Of a stretch of DNA of 64,000 nucleotides, positions 62,470 to 64,000 are shown piece after piece. The stretch comes from Bifidobacteriaceae bacterium. Lineage in GTDB: Bacteria; Actinomycetota; Actinomycetes; Actinomycetales; WQXJ01. The number at the start of each line of letters is the position of its first letter. The stretch's first letter is position 1. A program made the position numbers and the translations under genes. Under the pieces are notes generated by a model. It saw only the letters and a list, made by a program, of their open reading frames with translations, was not told where the DNA came from and ran no database searches. The DNA lies in assembly GCA_031281585.1 (NCBI GenBank), contig JAITFE010000100.1, positions 1 to 64,000 on the forward strand, given 5' to 3'.

Positions 62470-64000
62470 AGGCCTGAGCCGGCTCGCGCGACCGGCGGCG
62501 AACCGCCGTTGGCCGGCTCGGGCCGCCGCGCCGCCACGCGCCGGACGGCCTCCGCGAAAACGGTTGGCGGGCTCGCCTTGATGAGGTATTCGGCGGCGCC
62601 GGCGCGCATGGCCTCGCCCAGGCGGCCGTCCGTCTCAAACACGGTCACCACCAGCACCTCGGTCTTGCGGCCGGCGCGGACCGCGTCGGCCAGGACCTGC
62701 CCGGTGGCCCACACGCCGCCCCGCCCCGGCATCTCCAGATCCATCATGACCACGTCCGGGGCGGTCTCAATGGCGAGGCGGACCGCCTCCTCGCCGGTCC
62801 CGGCCTCGCCGATCACGGCGATGTCCGGGTTGGAGTTGAGCAGTTCGACCAGGCCGCGCCGGACTATGGGGTGATCGTCCACCACCAACACTTTCACCGC
62901 CGAGAGCAGTTTCTCCTGGCCTGGCGGGGCCACCGCCGGGACGGTCTGGCGCACGTCCCCGACGGTGACCCGCAACAGCGAGCCCCGCCCGTCGGGCCGG
63001 GGGCCGAACTCGACGGCCCCGCCCAGAACGGCCACGCGGTCGCGCAGGCCGGAAAGCCCGAACCCCCCGTCCTTGGGGGCGCGGCCGCTGGGCCCAACGC
63101 CATCGTCCGCCACCTCGATCCGAAGAGCGGTGCCGAACATGGTCATCGTGGCGAGGACGTGGGCGGCCCGGGCGTGTTTGCGGACGTTCGCCAGGCCCTC
63201 CTGCAACGACCGGATGGCGAGCATGCGCAACGGCAGCCCCAAGTCGTCCGGGATGTCGATGTGGGTTCTGACCGAGATGCCGGTTTCGCGCGAAAACCGG
63301 CGCGCCAAGCTGGTGAGGGCCTGATCGAGCGGTCCCTCCACGTCCAGCCGGGCGCCTTCCGCGACCAGGGCGCGGGCGGCGGCCAGGGCCTCGTGGGCGG
63401 AGTCCGTGATGACCGCCAAGTCGAACGCCAGCCGGGCGCCCTTGACCCCGCGGTCCAGCCGGCTGTAGGGGGCGGTCGGCTGCGGGGCCGGCTCTCGGCC
63501 TCCAACGCGGGGCCCGCCCCGCAGGTCGGCGGGCGCGGGAAATCGAGTGGGGCCTTTGAGCTGGCGCGTGCGCAGGCGGTCCGCCGTCATGATGATCCCG
63601 ACCAGCGACTGCGCAATGGTGTCGTGGATCTCGCGGGCGATCCGTTGGCGCTCATGCAGCGCCCCGGCGTCCCTCTCCGCCGCAGCGAGCTGCGTCTGGA
63701 TTCGCTTCAGCGCGACCTCGGCGTTCCGCCGCTCCGCCTCCCAACGCCACGAGCTGTTCAGCCAAGTGGCCGTGAGGAGCGCGAAGATGGCGGCGCAGAC
63801 CTCGGCCATGATCGCGGACAACACGCCCCGCGTGAGGCCCAGGCTCACGCCGAGGAGGACCAAGACCGCGCCCAGGCCCGCCACCAGCGCGCGGGCGGAG
63901 GGGCCTCGCCCGGCGGCGGTGAGCAGGACTGACATCAGCGGCACTTGCAGCAAAGCCGCCATGGGCGTGAGCGCCGTCATCGCGGCGAGCATCACGGCGC
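62442..64000 (-). CDS. Histidine kinase fused to a receiver domain, no HTH (partial)
   Basis: The gene runs off the right edge, so the N-terminus may be incomplete. From the ATG at 63995, two or three hydrophobic segments (to ~80) precede HisKA_3 (IAREIHDTIAQSL, H124), an unusual Pro/Arg-rich stretch (~150-180), and a HATPase domain with its N-box Asn at N270 and ADDGVGPSG, GFGLSGL. A receiver domain follows in frame (367-490), with D373-D374, acceptor D419, T451 and K473. The receiver normally belongs to a separate LuxR-type regulator with an HTH. Here the protein ends in a Pro-rich tail and no HTH follows. Fusion may have deleted the output domain. The end overlaps the exporter gene by 28 bp, convergently. 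Confidence 0.75.
   Translation of the reverse strand, partial: AVMLAAMTALTPMAALLQVPLMSVLLTAAGRGPSARALVAGLGAVLVLLGVSLGLTRGVLSAIMAEVCAAIFALLTATWLNSSWRWEAERRNAEVALKRIQTQLAAAERDAGALHERQRIAREIHDTIAQSLVGIIMTADRLRTRQLKGPTRFPAPADLRGGPRVGGREPAPQPTAPYSRLDRGVKGARLAFDLAVITDSAHEALAAARALVAEGARLDVEGPLDQALTSLARRFSRETGISVRTHIDIPDDLGLPLRMLAIRSLQEGLANVRKHARAAHVLATMTMFGTALRIEVADDGVGPSGRAPKDGGFGLSGLRDRVAVLGGAVEFGPRPDGRGSLLRVTVGDVRQTVPAVAPPGQEKLLSAVKVLVVDDHPIVRRGLVELLNSNPDIAVIGEAGTGEEAVRLAIETAPDVVMMDLEMPGRGGVWATGQVLADAVRAGRKTEVLVVTVFETDGRLGEAMRAGAAEYLIKASPPTVFAEAVRRVAARRPEPANGGSPPVARAGSGLQPSTPPAN

Overview
The window is very GC-rich (roughly 70% by eye), with GTG and TTG starts, tight GTGA/ATGA gene overlaps and a gene order found in Actinobacteria (parA-scpA-scpB-rluB-tyrA-cmk-plsC-der, furA-kat, two LCP-family genes, a GlgM-type glycogen enzyme). 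It comes from the chromosome of a high-GC actinobacterium; I cannot name the genus. No rRNA, tRNA, CRISPR array, prophage or intact transposon was found.

Layout. 1-545: degenerate ~30-bp tandem repeats, then a 17-bp palindrome before a zinc-ribbon membrane protein gene. 1604-1849: remnant of a zeta-toxin-like gene. 1949-7019 (minus): three-gene operon for two double-spanning membrane sensor-like proteins, one with a HATPase-like domain that has lost key residues, plus an Aer-like PAS protein. 7327-15354: ligA, two LytR-CpsA-Psr genes, a PMT-like membrane glycosyltransferase and an ExoA-like glycosyltransferase that lacks its DxD-like site. 15448-22671: the chromosome segregation, rRNA modification, aromatic and nucleotide biosynthesis and ribosome assembly operon. 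22708-30237: membrane and lipoprotein genes, a TPM-domain/zinc-ribbon pair, an AGCS symporter, a DUF805 protein and a nucleotidyltransferase. 30366-35272: amino-acid ABC importer, then aldehyde dehydrogenase and SDR. 35365-38734: LtrA, then a FurA-type regulator and catalase. 38941-41523: a large surface protein. 41929-46166: a YjdI/YjdJ-like pair, then a coupled small ORF, helical-repeat protein, LuxR-type regulator and gluQRS. 46163-54509: metallophosphoesterase, dps, leuS, comEA and comEC. 54668-64000: GlgM, an ABC ATPase, NfeD/SPFH, a heterodimeric ABC exporter and a histidine kinase fused to a receiver domain.

Working together: the 15448-22671 run is one translationally coupled block for chromosome segregation and growth. 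FurA and catalase form a peroxide-response pair with a palindromic operator at the furA promoter. ComEA and ComEC are two core parts of a DNA-uptake machine. The exporter subunits show complementary degenerate ATP-site residues, as in known heterodimers.

Cross-cutting signals: about ten monocistronic or operon-first genes have a TANNNT-like box exactly 6 nt (7 in one case) before the start codon, which suggests leaderless mRNAs and resolves several starts. A shared 17-bp palindrome with a -10-like box about 21 bp downstream precedes two unrelated envelope genes. A 17-bp identical CRP/GlxR-like site occurs twice. The word GACGGCATCG seems over-represented in several reading frames.
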